From Pseudoduganella violacea (GTDB taxonomy: Bacteria; Pseudomonadota; Gammaproteobacteria; Burkholderiales; Burkholderiaceae_D), in the NCBI RefSeq assembly GCF_014191875.1, contig NZ_JACHXD010000008.1:1-64000 (forward strand): a DNA stretch of 64,000 nt. The letters run 5' to 3'. The notes beneath the pieces were generated by a model that saw only the letters and a program-made list of their open reading frames with translations, searched no databases and was not told where the DNA came from. Made by a program: the position numbers and the translations under genes. Positions within the stretch are counted from its first letter, which is position 1, and each line of letters begins with the position of its first letter. Below are positions 28,501-40,071 of this stretch, piece after piece.

Positions 28501-31266
28501 ATGTCCCGCCTTGCCCTCCCCCTTCCGCCCCGCCTGCGGCCGCTGCTGCTGGCCACCCTGCTCAGCGCGCTGACGCTCGGCGCCTGCGAGCGCCATCCCG
28601 GCAGCGCCCAGCAACTGGCGGCCGCGCGCCAAGCCCGCCAGCAAGGCGACCACCGTAGTGCCATGATCGAGCTCAAGGACTTGCTGCAGCAAAACCCGCG
28701 CCAAGCCAGCGCCCGCCTGCTGCTGGGCGAAGTCTATCTCGACACCGGCGACGCCGCGTCGGCCGAAAAAGAGCTGCGCCGCGCCCGGCAGCTGGGCCTC
28801 GCGGCAGCCGAGGTTCTGCCCGCGCTCGGCCGCGCTCTGCTGATGCAAGGCCAGTACGACCAGCTGCTGGCCGAAATCGCGCTCGATCCGGCCCAGCCCT
28901 TGAGCGCCGTGCTGCGCGGCCATGCCTTGCTGGCGCAAAAACAGCCGGAGCAGGCGGCCGCCCTGTACGCCCAGGCCTTGCGGCGCCAGCCGGATTTGCC
29001 GGAAGCCTTGCTGGGCCAGGCCCGCCTGGCGCTCTGGCGCCAGGATGCCGAGGCCGCGCTGCGTCTGGTCGAACAAGCCCTGCGCCACCATCCCGAACAC
29101 CTCGAGAGCCTGCGCTTCCAGGGCGACCTGCTGCGCGACGCCGGGCGGCTGGCGGCGGCGCGCCGCAGCCATGAGCGCATTCTGGCGCTGCGCCCGCGCG
29201 ACGCCCAGGCGCGCATCGATATCGCCCACCTGCAATTGCAGGCCGGCCAGCTGGAGGCGGCGCGCGCCAGCATCGCCGCCGCGCGCACCATCGCGCCCAA
29301 CAGCCTGCTGGTCTTGTACGCGCAAGCCTTGCTTGACTACCGCAACGGCCAGCACAAGGCCGCGCTGGAACGCTTGCAGCAAATCCTGCGCGCCGCGCCC
29401 GAGCACCCGCCCAGCCTGCTGCTATGCGGCGCGGTGCAGGCGGCGCTGGGCGCGCCGGTGCTGGCCGAACAGCACTTGCGCAAATTCCTCGACGCCGCGC
29501 CCGGCCAGCCTTACGCGAGCAAGCTGCTGGCCAGCGTGCTGCTGATGCAGGACAAGCCGGCCGCCGTCGTCGCGCTGCTGCAGCCGCTGCAGGCCGCCAC
29601 GGCGCCCGATGCTGAACTGCTGGCCCTGCTGGGCGAGGCGCGCATGCGTCTGCGCCAGTTCCGCCAGGCGGCCGAGGATTTCCGCCAGGCCAGCGAGCTG
29701 GCGCCCGCCACCCCGGCGCTGCACCTGGCGCTGGGCATCAGCCGCCTGGGCAGCGGCGACCACGCCCGCGCCATCGGCGAGCTGGAGCGGGCCGCCGCCG
29801 CGCGTCTGCCGCGCGCCGGCGTGCTGCTCGTAATGAGCCATCTGCGCGCGCGCGATTTCGATGCCGCCCTGGCCGCCGTGCAGGCGCTGGAACGCCAGGG
29901 CGCCAATCCGCTGGTGCACAATCTGCGCGGCGGGGTGCAGGTGGCCAGCCAGGACCTGGCCGGCGCGCGCCGCAGCTTCGACCAGGCGCTGGCCATGGAT
30001 GCGCTGTACCAGCCGGCCCTCGACAACCTGGCCCAGCTCGACCTGCTCGAAGGCAAGCCGGCTCAGGCGCGCCAGCGCTATCTGGCCGCGCTGGCGCGCC
30101 AGCGCAACAGCCTGGCACTGCAGCTGGCGCTGGCCCAGCTCGCCGTCCGGCGCGGGCAGCGCGCCGAGGCCCTCGACTGGGCCGCGCAAGCCTATCGCGA
30201 CCATCCCGAAACGCCGGCGCCGGCCCTGTTGCTGGCCCGCCTGCGCCTGGCCGGCGGCGAAGTCGAGAAAGCGCTCAACCTGGCGCAAAAGCTGCAGGCG
30301 GCCCAGGGCGGCAATGCCGATGCCTTGAGCCTGCTGGCCGAGGCGCAGAATGCCGCCCGGCAGCCGGCGGCCGCACTGGAGAGCCTGAGCCAGCTGGCCC
30401 GGTTACAGCCGGCCTCGGCCCTGGTGCAGGTGCAAGTGGCGCGCCAGCACCTGCTGCTGCGCCAGCTCGACGCGGCCTTGCTGGCCGTGCGCAAGGCCCT
30501 GAGCCTGCAGGCGCAGCAGCCCGAGGCGCTGACCCTGGCCGTGGCCCTGCTGCTGGACAAACAAGCCTATGCCGAGGCGCTCAAGCTGGCGCGCCAGGCA
30601 CAGCAGGCCGAGCCGGCGCAACCCATCGGCTACAAGCTCGAGGGCGATATCCTGCTGAGCCAGCAGCAGGCCGGCGCCGCCCTGCCCCTGTATGGCAAGG
30701 CCCACGCCCTGGCCCCGTCCGGTCCGCTGGCCATTGCCCTGCACCGCGCGCGGCTGGCCGCCGGCCGGCGCGCCGAAGCGGCGCAGCAGATGCAAGCCTG
30801 GTTGCGCCAGCACGAGCGCGACGCGCCCACCCGCTTGTATTACGCCAGCAGCCTGATGCAGGAACAGGATTACCGCGCCGCCGCCGCCCAGCTGGAGCGG
30901 CTGGCGGCCGCCGACGGCCACAATGTGATCGTCCTCAACGACCTGGCCTGGGCGTACCAGCAACTCGGCGATGCGCGCGCGCTGGACCTGGCCGAGCGCG
31001 CCTACCGGCTGACGCCGGACAATCCGGCCGTGGCCGATACGCTGGGCTGGATTTTGCAACAGCGCGGCCAGACCGCGCGCGCGCTCGCCCTGCTCAAGCG
31101 GGCCGTCGAGCAGGCGCCGACCTCGACCGACATCCGTTACCACCTGGTGCAAAGCCTGGCCCAGGCCGGCGACCGCGCGGCGCTGCGCCGCCATGCCGAA
31201 CAATTGCTGGCCAGCCGCGACTTCCCCCAGCGCGAGCAAGTGCGCGCCTTGCTGGCCCAGCCCTGA
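28501..31266 (+). CDS. prsT: PEP-CTERM system TPR-repeat lipoprotein PrsT
   Basis: This encodes 921 residues. A lipoprotein signal (LLLATLLSALTLGAC, lipidated Cys about residue 29) is followed by some 20 TPR units across almost the whole length, starting at QARQQGDHRSAMIELKDLLQ and ending at NNDLAWAYQQLGDARALDL-type units (here VLNDLAWAYQQLGD) and ADTLGWILQQRGQTARALAL. Length, lipobox and repeat pattern match PrsT, the TPR lipoprotein encoded beside exosortase XrtA in exopolysaccharide loci. Here XrtA and the other EPS genes are not beside it. Downstream are only the broken PEP-CTERM-like and epsB-like genes, so the locus is probably incomplete or scattered. Confidence 0.85.
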   Translation: MSRLALPLPPRLRPLLLATLLSALTLGACERHPGSAQQLAAARQARQQGDHRSAMIELKDLLQQNPRQASARLLLGEVYLDTGDAASAEKELRRARQLGLAAAEVLPALGRALLMQGQYDQLLAEIALDPAQPLSAVLRGHALLAQKQPEQAAALYAQALRRQPDLPEALLGQARLALWRQDAEAALRLVEQALRHHPEHLESLRFQGDLLRDAGRLAAARRSHERILALRPRDAQARIDIAHLQLQAGQLEAARASIAAARTIAPNSLLVLYAQALLDYRNGQHKAALERLQQILRAAPEHPPSLLLCGAVQAALGAPVLAEQHLRKFLDAAPGQPYASKLLASVLLMQDKPAAVVALLQPLQAATAPDAELLALLGEARMRLRQFRQAAEDFRQASELAPATPALHLALGISRLGSGDHARAIGELERAAAARLPRAGVLLVMSHLRARDFDAALAAVQALERQGANPLVHNLRGGVQVASQDLAGARRSFDQALAMDALYQPALDNLAQLDLLEGKPAQARQRYLAALARQRNSLALQLALAQLAVRRGQRAEALDWAAQAYRDHPETPAPALLLARLRLAGGEVEKALNLAQKLQAAQGGNADALSLLAEAQNAARQPAAALESLSQLARLQPASALVQVQVARQHLLLRQLDAALLAVRKALSLQAQQPEALTLAVALLLDKQAYAEALKLARQAQQAEPAQPIGYKLEGDILLSQQQAGAALPLYGKAHALAPSGPLAIALHRARLAAGRRAEAAQQMQAWLRQHERDAPTRLYYASSLMQEQDYRAAAAQLERLAAADGHNVIVLNDLAWAYQQLGDARALDLAERAYRLTPDNPAVADTLGWILQQRGQTARALALLKRAVEQAPTSTDIRYHLVQSLAQAGDRAALRRHAEQLLASRDFPQREQVRALLAQP

Positions 31267-31393
31267 GCGCGGCGTCGGCAGCCCTTACAGTCGCCGCGCC
31301 CGGCAGGATGGCCGCGCCGGCGCCTCCAGGCACAGCGCCCCCTGGCACGGGATTTGCTCACCGCTAGCAGGAGACATCGACCGGGAGCCCGAC

Positions 31394-31594
31394 ATGAATA
31401 CGCAAGCCCAACTCTGCACCCTGCTGCTGGCCCTGCCCTGCTGGGCGCCACTGCCCGCTGCCGCCCAGCCGCTGGCGCCCTTCCTGCTCCACCATAGCGG
31501 GCCGGCCGAATTGAAATACACCGGTTACCTGGCGCGCAGCAGTGACCGCAGCGCGCCGGACCAGATGCAGGAAGCGTTTTTCGGCGCCGGCTAA
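31394..31594 (+). pseudogene. 3'-truncated PEP-CTERM-like exported protein
   Basis: This encodes 66 residues: a signal peptide (LCTLLLALPCWAPLPAAAQ) and about 40 residues (HHSGPAELKYTGYLARSSD, QMQEAFFGAG) that resemble the start of the PEP-CTERM proteins found in these loci. The rest, including any C-terminal sorting signal, is missing. Its TAA (31592-31594) overlaps the TAG of the convergent truncated epsB-like gene, which shows that both were cut at the same point. Confidence 0.45.
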
Positions 31595-32370
31595 CTGGGT
31601 TGCAGGGAGTCGACGCGGATCTGGCTGGCTTCGCGCTCGAAGAACTGGGCCGCATCCGTCACCTGCACGCCGCCCAGGGCGCATTCCAGCAATTCGCGCA
31701 CCGGATAGGCGCCGTTGCGGCGGTCGATAACGGAAACAATCACCTCATCGGCCTCGTACGCCCGCGCCAGCGTCAGCAGGGGCTGGCCGCTGGGCAGCAC
31801 GCTGCCGGCCGGCACGCAGGAATTTTCGCCCGGCACCGGCACGCAGCCGATCACATGAAACTGGCGCAAGCCTTGGGGAGCGGCCGCCAGTTGCAGGCAT
31901 TCCAGCGCCAGCATGCCGTCGCCCACCAGGATCACGCGCGACGACAACAGGCGCGACTGGCGCGAGCCGAACAGCAGCATACGCGTCAGCAGCACGCCGC
32001 CGGCGCCCAACAGGAAGGCCAGCCAGGCCGCGTCGCCCGCCGCCCCTTTCAGACCGGAACGCAGGGCGGCGGCCGGCGACAGCAGCACCAGCCAGCGATG
32101 CAGCAGATAGGCCAGCACCAGCGCCGGCAGCAGGCGCGCCAGCAGCGCTTTCGCATCCTCGCAGCGCTGCTGGCCATACATGCCCAGCGCCGCCATGCAG
32201 GCCGCCACCGGCGCCACAAAGAGCGCCGCCGCCAGATACATCTGGCCCGGCCGCCGCTCCGGCAGCCAGACCAGGGACACCAGCACCGCCGCCGTCAGTA
32301 GCGCCAGCACCTCCAGCAACAGCAGGATGATGCCCGCGCGGGACACATAATGATTGAAGATCCTGACCAT
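31591..32370 (-). pseudogene. Truncated EpsB-type sugar transferase of the XrtA/PEP-CTERM system
   Basis: This encodes 259 residues: four to five N-terminal membrane helices (about 10-35, 42-65, 78-98, 110-132) and a nucleotide-binding-like domain (SSRVILVGDGMLALECLQLA, ADEVIVSVIDRRNGAYPVREL, FFEREASQIRVDSLQPS). This is the first half of the TIGR03013-type initiating glycosyltransferase, normally about 460 residues. It stops exactly where the catalytic bacterial sugar-transferase domain should begin, so it cannot load the lipid carrier. The gene is on the opposite strand to prsT and tail to tail with another truncated gene. Confidence 0.7.
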
Positions 32371-32569
32371 GGCCCGACTCCTTTGCCGCCGGATGACGGC
32401 TCAGCCATGATGCCGGACGCCCCGCCGAGCAGCCTTGCGCCGCCACAAGCAAACACCAGAGCCAGATCAAAGCCGCCGCGAAAAGCCGAGCGGCCAGCAG
32501 GGCCAAATATGACGCGGGCATGACAAATGGTCTATAGTCATGCTTCTTGACAGAAAAATTCGAATCGCC

Positions 32570-34183
32570 ATGAAATTTGATGTAGCCATCGTGGGCAGCG
32601 GCCTGGCCGGCCTGTCGGTCGCCCTGCACCTCGCCGAAACACGTAAAGTCGCCATCATTTCCAAACGCGCCCTGCTGGACGGCGCCAGCAACTGGGCCCA
32701 GGGCGGCATCGCCGCCGTGCTCGACTCAGGCGACAGCCATGACCAGCATATCGCCGATACCCTGGTGGCCGGCGGCGGCCTATGCGACGAAGGCGCCACC
32801 CGCTTCATCGTCGAAAACGGCCGCAGCGCCATCGAGTGGCTGATCGCCCAAGGCGTCCCTTTCACCCGCGACGACAGTGCGGAGCTGGGTTTCCACCTGA
32901 CGCGCGAGGGCGGCCATAGCCAGCGCCGCATCATCCACGCCGCCGACGCCACCGGCCACGCGGTCCAGGTGACGCTGGAAGAAAAAGTGCGCGCCCACCC
33001 GAATATCAGCCTGTTCGAGCACCACTGCGCGATCGACCTGATCACCTCGGACAAGCTGGGGCCGCGTCCCGGCCACTCCCAGCCCAAATGCCATGGCCTG
33101 TACGTGCAGGATACGAAGACCGGCCAGGTGCTGACCTTCGCCGCCGAACACACGGTGATGGCCACCGGCGGCGCCGGCAAGGTCTATCTGTACACCACCA
33201 ATCCCGACACCGCCAGCGGCGACGGCATCGCCATGGCCTGGCGCGCCGGCTGCCGCGTGTCGAATATGGAATTCATCCAGTTCCATCCAACCTGCCTGTA
33301 CCACCCCTATGCCAAGTCCTTCCTGATCACGGAAGCGATCCGCGGCGAAGGCGGCCTGCTCAAGCTGCCGCCGGAAGCCGGCGCCGCCGCCGGCCAGCGC
33401 TTCATGCTGGCCCACGACGAGCGCGCCGAACTGGCCCCGCGCGACGTGGTGGCGCGCGCCATCGACTTCGAGATCAAAAAGCGCGGCCTGGATTACGTCC
33501 ACCTGGATATCAGCCACAAGCCCGCCGCATTCCTGATCGAGCATTTCCCGACGATTTATGCGCGCTGCCTGGAACTGGGCATCGACATCACCAAGGAACC
33601 GATCCCCATCGTGCCGGCCGCGCATTACACCTGCGGCGGCGTGGTGACCGACCTGCTTGGCCGCACCGACCTGCACGGCCTGTATGCCGTGGGCGAAACC
33701 GCCTGCACCGGCCTGCACGGCGCGAACCGCCTGGCCAGCAATTCCCTGCTCGAATGCGTGGTGGTCGGCCGCGCCTGCGCCGACGACATCCTGTCCAAGG
33801 AAAAAGTCGACGCGCCCTATCTGCCGGATTGGGACGAAAGCCGGGTCAGCGACGCCGACGAGGAAGTGGTCATCGCCCACAACTGGGACGAGCTGCGCCG
33901 CTTCATGTGGAATTACGTGGGCATCGTGCGCACCACCAAGCGCCTGGAGCGCGCCCAGCACCGCATCGCGCTGCTGAAAGAGGAAATCGACGAGTACTAC
34001 CGCAACTTCCGCATCACGCATGATTTGCTGGAGTTGCGCAACCTGGTCGATGTAGCCTCGATGATCGTCAACAGCGCCTTGCAGCGCCGCGAAAGCCGGG
34101 GCCTGCACTTCAGCCGCGACTATCCGGACACCCTGCCCAAGGCTCTGCCTAGTGTCCTGACGCCTTCGCGCCGCCGCAACTAA
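32570..34183 (+). CDS. nadB: L-aspartate oxidase
   Basis: This encodes 537 residues, the standard length. It oxidises L-aspartate to iminoaspartate with FAD, the first step of bacterial NAD synthesis, in the cytosol. The FAD fingerprint [19 protein letters not shown] is at the N-terminus, followed by [11 protein letters not shown], the substrate-region motifs [12 protein letters not shown] and [30 protein letters not shown], and the fumarate-reductase-like C-terminal helical domain (about 430-530). I chose ATG 32570, where homology with the family starts; ATG 32540 adds ten unrelated residues. nadA and nadC are not adjacent. Confidence 0.95.
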   Translation: MKFDVAIVGSGLAGLSVALHLAETRKVAIISKRALLDGASNWAQGGIAAVLDSGDSHDQHIADTLVAGGGLCDEGATRFIVENGRSAIEWLIAQGVPFTRDDSAELGFHLTREGGHSQRRIIHAADATGHAVQVTLEEKVRAHPNISLFEHHCAIDLITSDKLGPRPGHSQPKCHGLYVQDTKTGQVLTFAAEHTVMATGGAGKVYLYTTNPDTASGDGIAMAWRAGCRVSNMEFIQFHPTCLYHPYAKSFLITEAIRGEGGLLKLPPEAGAAAGQRFMLAHDERAELAPRDVVARAIDFEIKKRGLDYVHLDISHKPAAFLIEHFPTIYARCLELGIDITKEPIPIVPAAHYTCGGVVTDLLGRTDLHGLYAVGETACTGLHGANRLASNSLLECVVVGRACADDILSKEKVDAPYLPDWDESRVSDADEEVVIAHNWDELRRFMWNYVGIVRTTKRLERAQHRIALLKEEIDEYYRNFRITHDLLELRNLVDVASMIVNSALQRRESRGLHFSRDYPDTLPKALPSVLTPSRRRN

Positions 34184-34192
34184 GGCGCGTCA

Positions 34193-34972
34193 TCAAGGCA
34201 CGCTGACGTCGAAGCGCTGTCCCAGGCGCTTCAACTCCCCGCTTTCGACCAGGCCCGTAAAAGCCTGGTCGAACTCGCGCCGCAAAGCCTCATGCAGCTG
34301 GCGCTTGGGGAAGGCGAAATAGCCGTCCTGCACCTGGATCACATGGGCCAGTGGCGCCATCTGCCCCGTCAAACCCAGTTTCGCCAATACCGGCTCGGTA
34401 TTGCGCCGGTTGCTGGCAAACAGGGCCACATGCTGCGCTTCCACCATTTTCACCCCGCTTTCCACGCTGTTCGCCACGCTCACCTTGAGCATGGGGCGGG
34501 CCTGCTCGAACTGCTCGCCATAGGCCCAGCCATTCATGATGACGATGCGGTGGTCGGCCAAGGTGGCAAAATCGCCATGCCAGACGATGCCGGAAGTATT
34601 CAGCGCATAGAACACCATCTGGTCCTGATAGAAGGGGCGGCGCGAAAACGCCATGCGTTGCACGCGCTCGAAGGATTTGTAGGGGCCGACCAGGATGTCG
34701 GCCTTGCCTTGGGACAGGATGGCCTGGGCGCGCGCCCAGGGATAGATTTCGAAGCGCACCGTGTGGCCCAGCTGAGTGGCCAGGATACGCACGATTTCGG
34801 GACCGAGGCCGGTAAAACCGCCTTCCGGCGTGCGCTCGAAGACGCGTTCGAAATGCGCGCCGACCACCAGCAGCTCGCGCGCCCCGGCCGGGCCGCTAAG
34901 CAGCAGCAAGACCAGCGCCAGCAGCAGCACAGCTGCGATATGGAAGAGATGACGAAACCGCTTGCCGCGCAT
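34193..34972 (-). CDS. Periplasmic solute-binding protein (SBP_bac_3 type)
   Basis: This encodes 259 residues. I chose the ATG at 34972 because GGAGG lies 5 bases upstream; the ATG at 34999 adds nine residues. Signal peptide about 1-32 (AAVLLLALVLLLLSGPAGA). The two lobes are complete: LLVVGAHFERVFERTPEGG, GLGPEIVRILATQLG, YPWARAQAILSQGKADILVG, then VIMNGWAYGEQFEQARPMLK and YFAFPKRQLHEALRREFDQA. No ABC permease is adjacent, so it is one of the many orphan binding proteins of such genomes. It gives a full-length comparison for the truncated copy at 9449-9967. The gene is convergent with nadB, 9 bases apart. Confidence 0.8.
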   Translation of the reverse strand: MRGKRFRHLFHIAAVLLLALVLLLLSGPAGARELLVVGAHFERVFERTPEGGFTGLGPEIVRILATQLGHTVRFEIYPWARAQAILSQGKADILVGPYKSFERVQRMAFSRRPFYQDQMVFYALNTSGIVWHGDFATLADHRIVIMNGWAYGEQFEQARPMLKVSVANSVESGVKMVEAQHVALFASNRRNTEPVLAKLGLTGQMAPLAHVIQVQDGYFAFPKRQLHEALRREFDQAFTGLVESGELKRLGQRFDVSVP

Positions 34973-35013
34973 GGTGCCCTCCACCGTTATGCGCCTCATG
35001 ATACCATTTTCGC

Positions 35014-35577
35014 ATGAGCCAATCGCCCCCCGCCCCAGCCCCGCGCAGCGTGCTGCGCACCGCCACCGAAGCCGATATCCCGCGCATGGAGGCGCTGATT
35101 ACCCGCTCCGGCATAGGCTTGAGCAAGGGTTTTTACAGCGACGAGCAGGCGGCGGCCGTCACCCACCATGTCTTCGGCGTGGACAGCCAGCTGGTGGCCG
35201 ATGGCACTTACTTTATTATTGAACGCGAGGGCGAGGCGGTGGCCTGCGGCGGCTGGAGCAAGCGCGCCACCCTGTTCGGCGGCGACCGCACCAAGAGCGG
35301 CCCCGATCCCCTGCTCGATCCGGCCACGCAGCCGGGACGCATCCGCGCCTTCTTTGTCGATCCGGCGGTGCCGCGCCAAGGCCTGGGCAGCATGCTGATG
35401 CGCCATTGCGAAGCCGAGGCGGTGGCGCAGGGTTTCCAGGCGCTGGAACTGGCCGCCACCATGCCGGGCGTGCCGCTGTACCTGGCCAGCGGCTTCGAAG
35501 TGACGGAAGATTTCGAACTGAGCCTGCCGGGCGGGATTCAGCTGCCGCTCTCGCGCATGCGCAAGCGGATCGCCTGA
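35014..35577 (+). CDS. GNAT-family N-acetyltransferase
   Basis: This encodes 187 residues with the GNAT fold: VLRTATEADIPRMEALI at the start, the central strand YFIIEREGEAVACGGW, and the acetyl-CoA-binding motif A region IRAFFVDPAVPRQGLGSMLM (Q/RxxGxG/A as QGLGS). The C-terminal PLYLASGFEV follows. It transfers an acetyl group from acetyl-CoA to an unknown amine. It is divergent from the binding-protein gene at 34193-34972 with only about 40 bases between starts. Confidence 0.85.
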   Translation: MSQSPPAPAPRSVLRTATEADIPRMEALITRSGIGLSKGFYSDEQAAAVTHHVFGVDSQLVADGTYFIIEREGEAVACGGWSKRATLFGGDRTKSGPDPLLDPATQPGRIRAFFVDPAVPRQGLGSMLMRHCEAEAVAQGFQALELAATMPGVPLYLASGFEVTEDFELSLPGGIQLPLSRMRKRIA

Positions 35578-35604
35578 ACCCCTCCGGACGGCTTAAGGAG
35601 GCGC

Positions 35605-37695
<2,091 letters not shown>

Positions 37696-37756
37696 GTCTC
37701 TTCCTTATTGTGGTGTGAACTGGTGAATTCCGGAAGCCTACTATACCCCACAAAAG

Positions 37757-37766
37757 AACGATCGTT
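37757..37766. promoter_or_regulatory. Palindromic candidate operator upstream of the beta-oxidation gene
   Basis: AACGATCGTT is a perfect 10-bp palindrome flanked by A/T-rich sequence, about 60 bases upstream of the FadB/FadJ-like start codon. TetR-family fatty-acid-degradation regulators bind sites of this type; the regulator here is unknown. Confidence 0.4.
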
Positions 37767-37857
37767 TTCTTTTTTTGGCGTGCGTAGAATAGCTACCGAA
37801 AGTATGACTTTTCATAGAGAAGCCATGGATTTAGTTTAATGAATTTTCAATGAAAGA

Positions 37858-37876
37858 TGATTATCTCAGATAATCA
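37858..37876. repeat. Perfect 9-1-9 palindrome in an AT-rich gap
   Basis: TGATTATCT C AGATAATCA is a perfect inverted repeat. The region 37700-38078 holds no gene I can support; it is far more AT-rich than its surroundings and carries this site, the direct repeats at 38003/38038 and the riboswitch promoter. Confidence 0.55.
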
Positions 37877-38002
37877 GTTTTCAACACTTCCATGTATTAA
37901 TTTTTGTTTCTCAAATGGAATATCACTTTCAAATTGATATCCAATCTAAGTCTTTGATTGTGCTGAATTTTTTAAACATTTCTATTCCATCTAGATTATT
38001 TT

Positions 38003-38047
38003 CACACGGCATCAAAAAATATTCAGAAAATACTTGCCACACGGCAT
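38003..38047. repeat. Direct repeat CACACGGCAT, two copies 35 bp apart
   Basis: Copies are at 38003-38012 and 38038-38047. The second overlaps the predicted -35 region, so the pair may be a regulator site. Confidence 0.4.
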
Positions 38048-38062
38048 TTCATGACATAAGAT
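38035..38062 (+). promoter_or_regulatory. Predicted promoter of riboswitch 1
   Basis: TTGCCA (38035-38040) and TAAGAT (38057-38062) are 16 bases apart. The transcript would start near 38069, ten bases before the aptamer. Confidence 0.45.
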
Positions 38063-38078
38063 TCCATCCAGCAACTAA

Positions 38079-38164
38079 CTGACAAGGGCAAACCAGGCGA
38101 AAGCCTGGGACGCAAAGTCATCGGTCTAAGGGGCTTCGGCTCTATGACGGCAGGACTGCCAGAC
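38079..38164 (+). promoter_or_regulatory. Cyclic di-GMP-I (GEMM) riboswitch 1
   Basis: The sequence has the GEMM-I consensus in order: GGGCAAACC, a P1b hairpin closed by a GAAA tetraloop (CCAGGC-GAAA-GCCTGG), GGGACGCAAAG, GGTCTAAGG, a variable stem with a TTCG loop, and ATGACGGCAGG ACTGCC. These elements bind c-di-GMP in known aptamers. It lies in the long leader of a secreted subtilase gene and is followed by a competing terminator stem. The same arrangement recurs at 40251-40339. Confidence 0.93.
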
Positions 38165-38254
38165 TTAGTACATCGTACACACGATAGGTGTTGGTATACC
38201 TGCGTGGCGTCTCCAATCTGTCCCTCATCGGGCAGGCGGCAGTCCTTACTTTTT
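38152..38254 (+). terminator. Expression platform of riboswitch 1
   Basis: AGGACTGCC (38152-38160), the 3' strand of the aptamer, is exactly complementary to GGCAGTCCT (38238-38246), which runs into TTACTTTTT. Pairing would form a terminator with a long structured loop. Since ligand binding should hold the first strand in the aptamer, the predicted output is ON with c-di-GMP; this is inference. Confidence 0.6.
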
Positions 38255-38284
38255 CAGAACTTTGGAAATATAGGACTCGCTACC

Positions 38285-40057
38285 ATGAAATTCATCACCA
38301 CCTCGGCCTTCTCCGCAGCAATCGCAACCGCCCTGGCAACCCTGGCCGCACCCGCCTTCGCAGCTAACGATAACGCGGAATTTGCCCGTGGCCGCCTCCT
38401 GGTAGAAGCCCGCGCCGGCCTGACCGCCACCGAATTCGAAACCATGCTCAAGCCGCACGGCGGCAAGCGCCGCAAGCTGGGCCAGAGCAATCTGCACGTC
38501 GTCGAACTGCCAGCCAACGCCAATGAACAAGCCGTGCTGGCCCAGCTGAAAAAGCACCCCGGCGTGAAATTCGCTGAGCTGGACAAGCGCGTCAAAGTCA
38601 GCATGGCCGTCAATGACCCCTACATGGGCAGCGAATGGCACCAGGCCAAGATCAACGCCCCGGCCGCCTGGGACGCTTCGCAGGGCGCCGGCGTGGTCAT
38701 CGCCATCCTGGACTCCGGCGTGAACGGCGCCCACCCCGACCTGGCCCCGAATCTGGTCGCCGGCTACAACATCTACGGCAGCAACACCGACACCTCCGAC
38801 GTCTGCGGCCACGGCACCCCGGTGGCGGGCAGCGCCGCCGCCGCCACCAACAACGGCGCCGGTGTGGCTGGCGTGGCCGGCCAGGCCAAGATCATGCCGG
38901 TACGTATCGCCTACCTCGATACCGCCACCAACAGCTGCTACGCCTACTACAGCACCATCGCCAGCGGCATCACCTGGGCCGCCGACCACGGCGCCCGCAT
39001 CGCTAACGTCAGCTTCGACGGCGCGGCAGGCAGCTCGGCCATCCAGAGCGCATCGCAGTATATGAAGAACAAGGGCGGCCTGGTCTTCATCGCCGCCGGC
39101 AACAACAACCGCGACGAGGGCTTCGCCGCCAGCACCAGCCTGATCGCCGTGTCGGCCACCGACAGCAGCGACGCGCGCTCCAGCTTCTCCAGCTACGGCA
39201 ACTTCGTTTCGCTGGCCGCGCCTGGCTCCTATATCTACACCACCAACAACAGCCTCGGCTACAGCGCCTGGAATGGCACCTCCTTTGCCAGTCCGATCGC
39301 CGCCGGCGTGGCCGCCCTGATGATGGCCGCCAACCCGGCCCTCGACAGCGGCAAGATCGAAAGCCTGCTGTTCTCCACCGCCGCCGACCTGGGCGCCGCC
39401 GGCCGCGACCCGATCTTCGGCTACGGCCGCGTGGACGCCGGCGCCGCCGTGCAAGCCGCCAAGAACTATGCGCCGCCAGCCGATACCGTGGCGCCAACCG
39501 TTGCCCTGGCCGCGCCGCTGGCCAACAGCACCGTCTCCGGCACCGTGACCGTCACCACCAGCAGCAGCGACAACGTCGGCGTCACCCGCGTCGACCTGAA
39601 AGTGAACGGCACCGTGGTTGCCACCGATACCGCCGGCCCCTTCTCCTTCGCCTGGGATTCCAACGGCGTCGTGAACGGCATGGCGCAACTGGTTGCCGTA
39701 GCATATGACGCGGCCGGCAATGCCGCCTCCTCCACCCCGATTTCGGTCAACGTGGCCAACGGCGTGCCCGCTCCGGCGATAGACACCACGCCACCGACCG
39801 TCGCCATCACCAACCCGACTTCCGGCGCGGTCAGCGGCACCGTCAACGTGGGCATCAGCGCGGCCGACAACAATGGTGCGGCCGGCATCTCGCTGACCCT
39901 GTACATCGATGGCGCAAAGAAAGCTTCCGGCACCGGCAGCAGCCTGGGTTACAGCTGGAACACCCGCAAGGAAAGCAGTGGCGCGCATACCATCCAGATC
40001 GTGGCCAAGGATGCGGCCGGCAACACGACCAGCACCAGCGTGCAAGTTACCCGCTGA
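38285..40057 (+). CDS. Secreted subtilase (S8 peptidase) with Ig-like domains, copy 1
   Basis: This encodes 590 residues. Signal peptide 1-26 (ATALATLAAPAFA), then an I9-like propeptide (GRLLVEARAGLTATEFETML, LAQLKKHPGVKFAELDK). The peptidase S8 domain has the triad Asp143 (ILDSGVNGAHPDL), His176 (CGHGTPVAG) and Ser333 (NGTSFASPIAAG) and the oxyanion Asn in FIAAGNNNRDEG. Two C-terminal Ig-like domains follow (about 395-490 and 495-590; VTRVDLKVNGTVVATDTAGP, ISLTLYIDGAKKASG). It is an extracellular protease. The frame is open upstream, but the aptamer occupies that DNA and the signal peptide fixes the start at 38285. Paralogue at 40435. Confidence 0.93.
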   Translation: MKFITTSAFSAAIATALATLAAPAFAANDNAEFARGRLLVEARAGLTATEFETMLKPHGGKRRKLGQSNLHVVELPANANEQAVLAQLKKHPGVKFAELDKRVKVSMAVNDPYMGSEWHQAKINAPAAWDASQGAGVVIAILDSGVNGAHPDLAPNLVAGYNIYGSNTDTSDVCGHGTPVAGSAAAATNNGAGVAGVAGQAKIMPVRIAYLDTATNSCYAYYSTIASGITWAADHGARIANVSFDGAAGSSAIQSASQYMKNKGGLVFIAAGNNNRDEGFAASTSLIAVSATDSSDARSSFSSYGNFVSLAAPGSYIYTTNNSLGYSAWNGTSFASPIAAGVAALMMAANPALDSGKIESLLFSTAADLGAAGRDPIFGYGRVDAGAAVQAAKNYAPPADTVAPTVALAAPLANSTVSGTVTVTTSSSDNVGVTRVDLKVNGTVVATDTAGPFSFAWDSNGVVNGMAQLVAVAYDAAGNAASSTPISVNVANGVPAPAIDTTPPTVAITNPTSGAVSGTVNVGISAADNNGAAGISLTLYIDGAKKASGTGSSLGYSWNTRKESSGAHTIQIVAKDAAGNTTSTSVQVTR

Positions 40058-40071
40058 TCACCGCCCACTCT

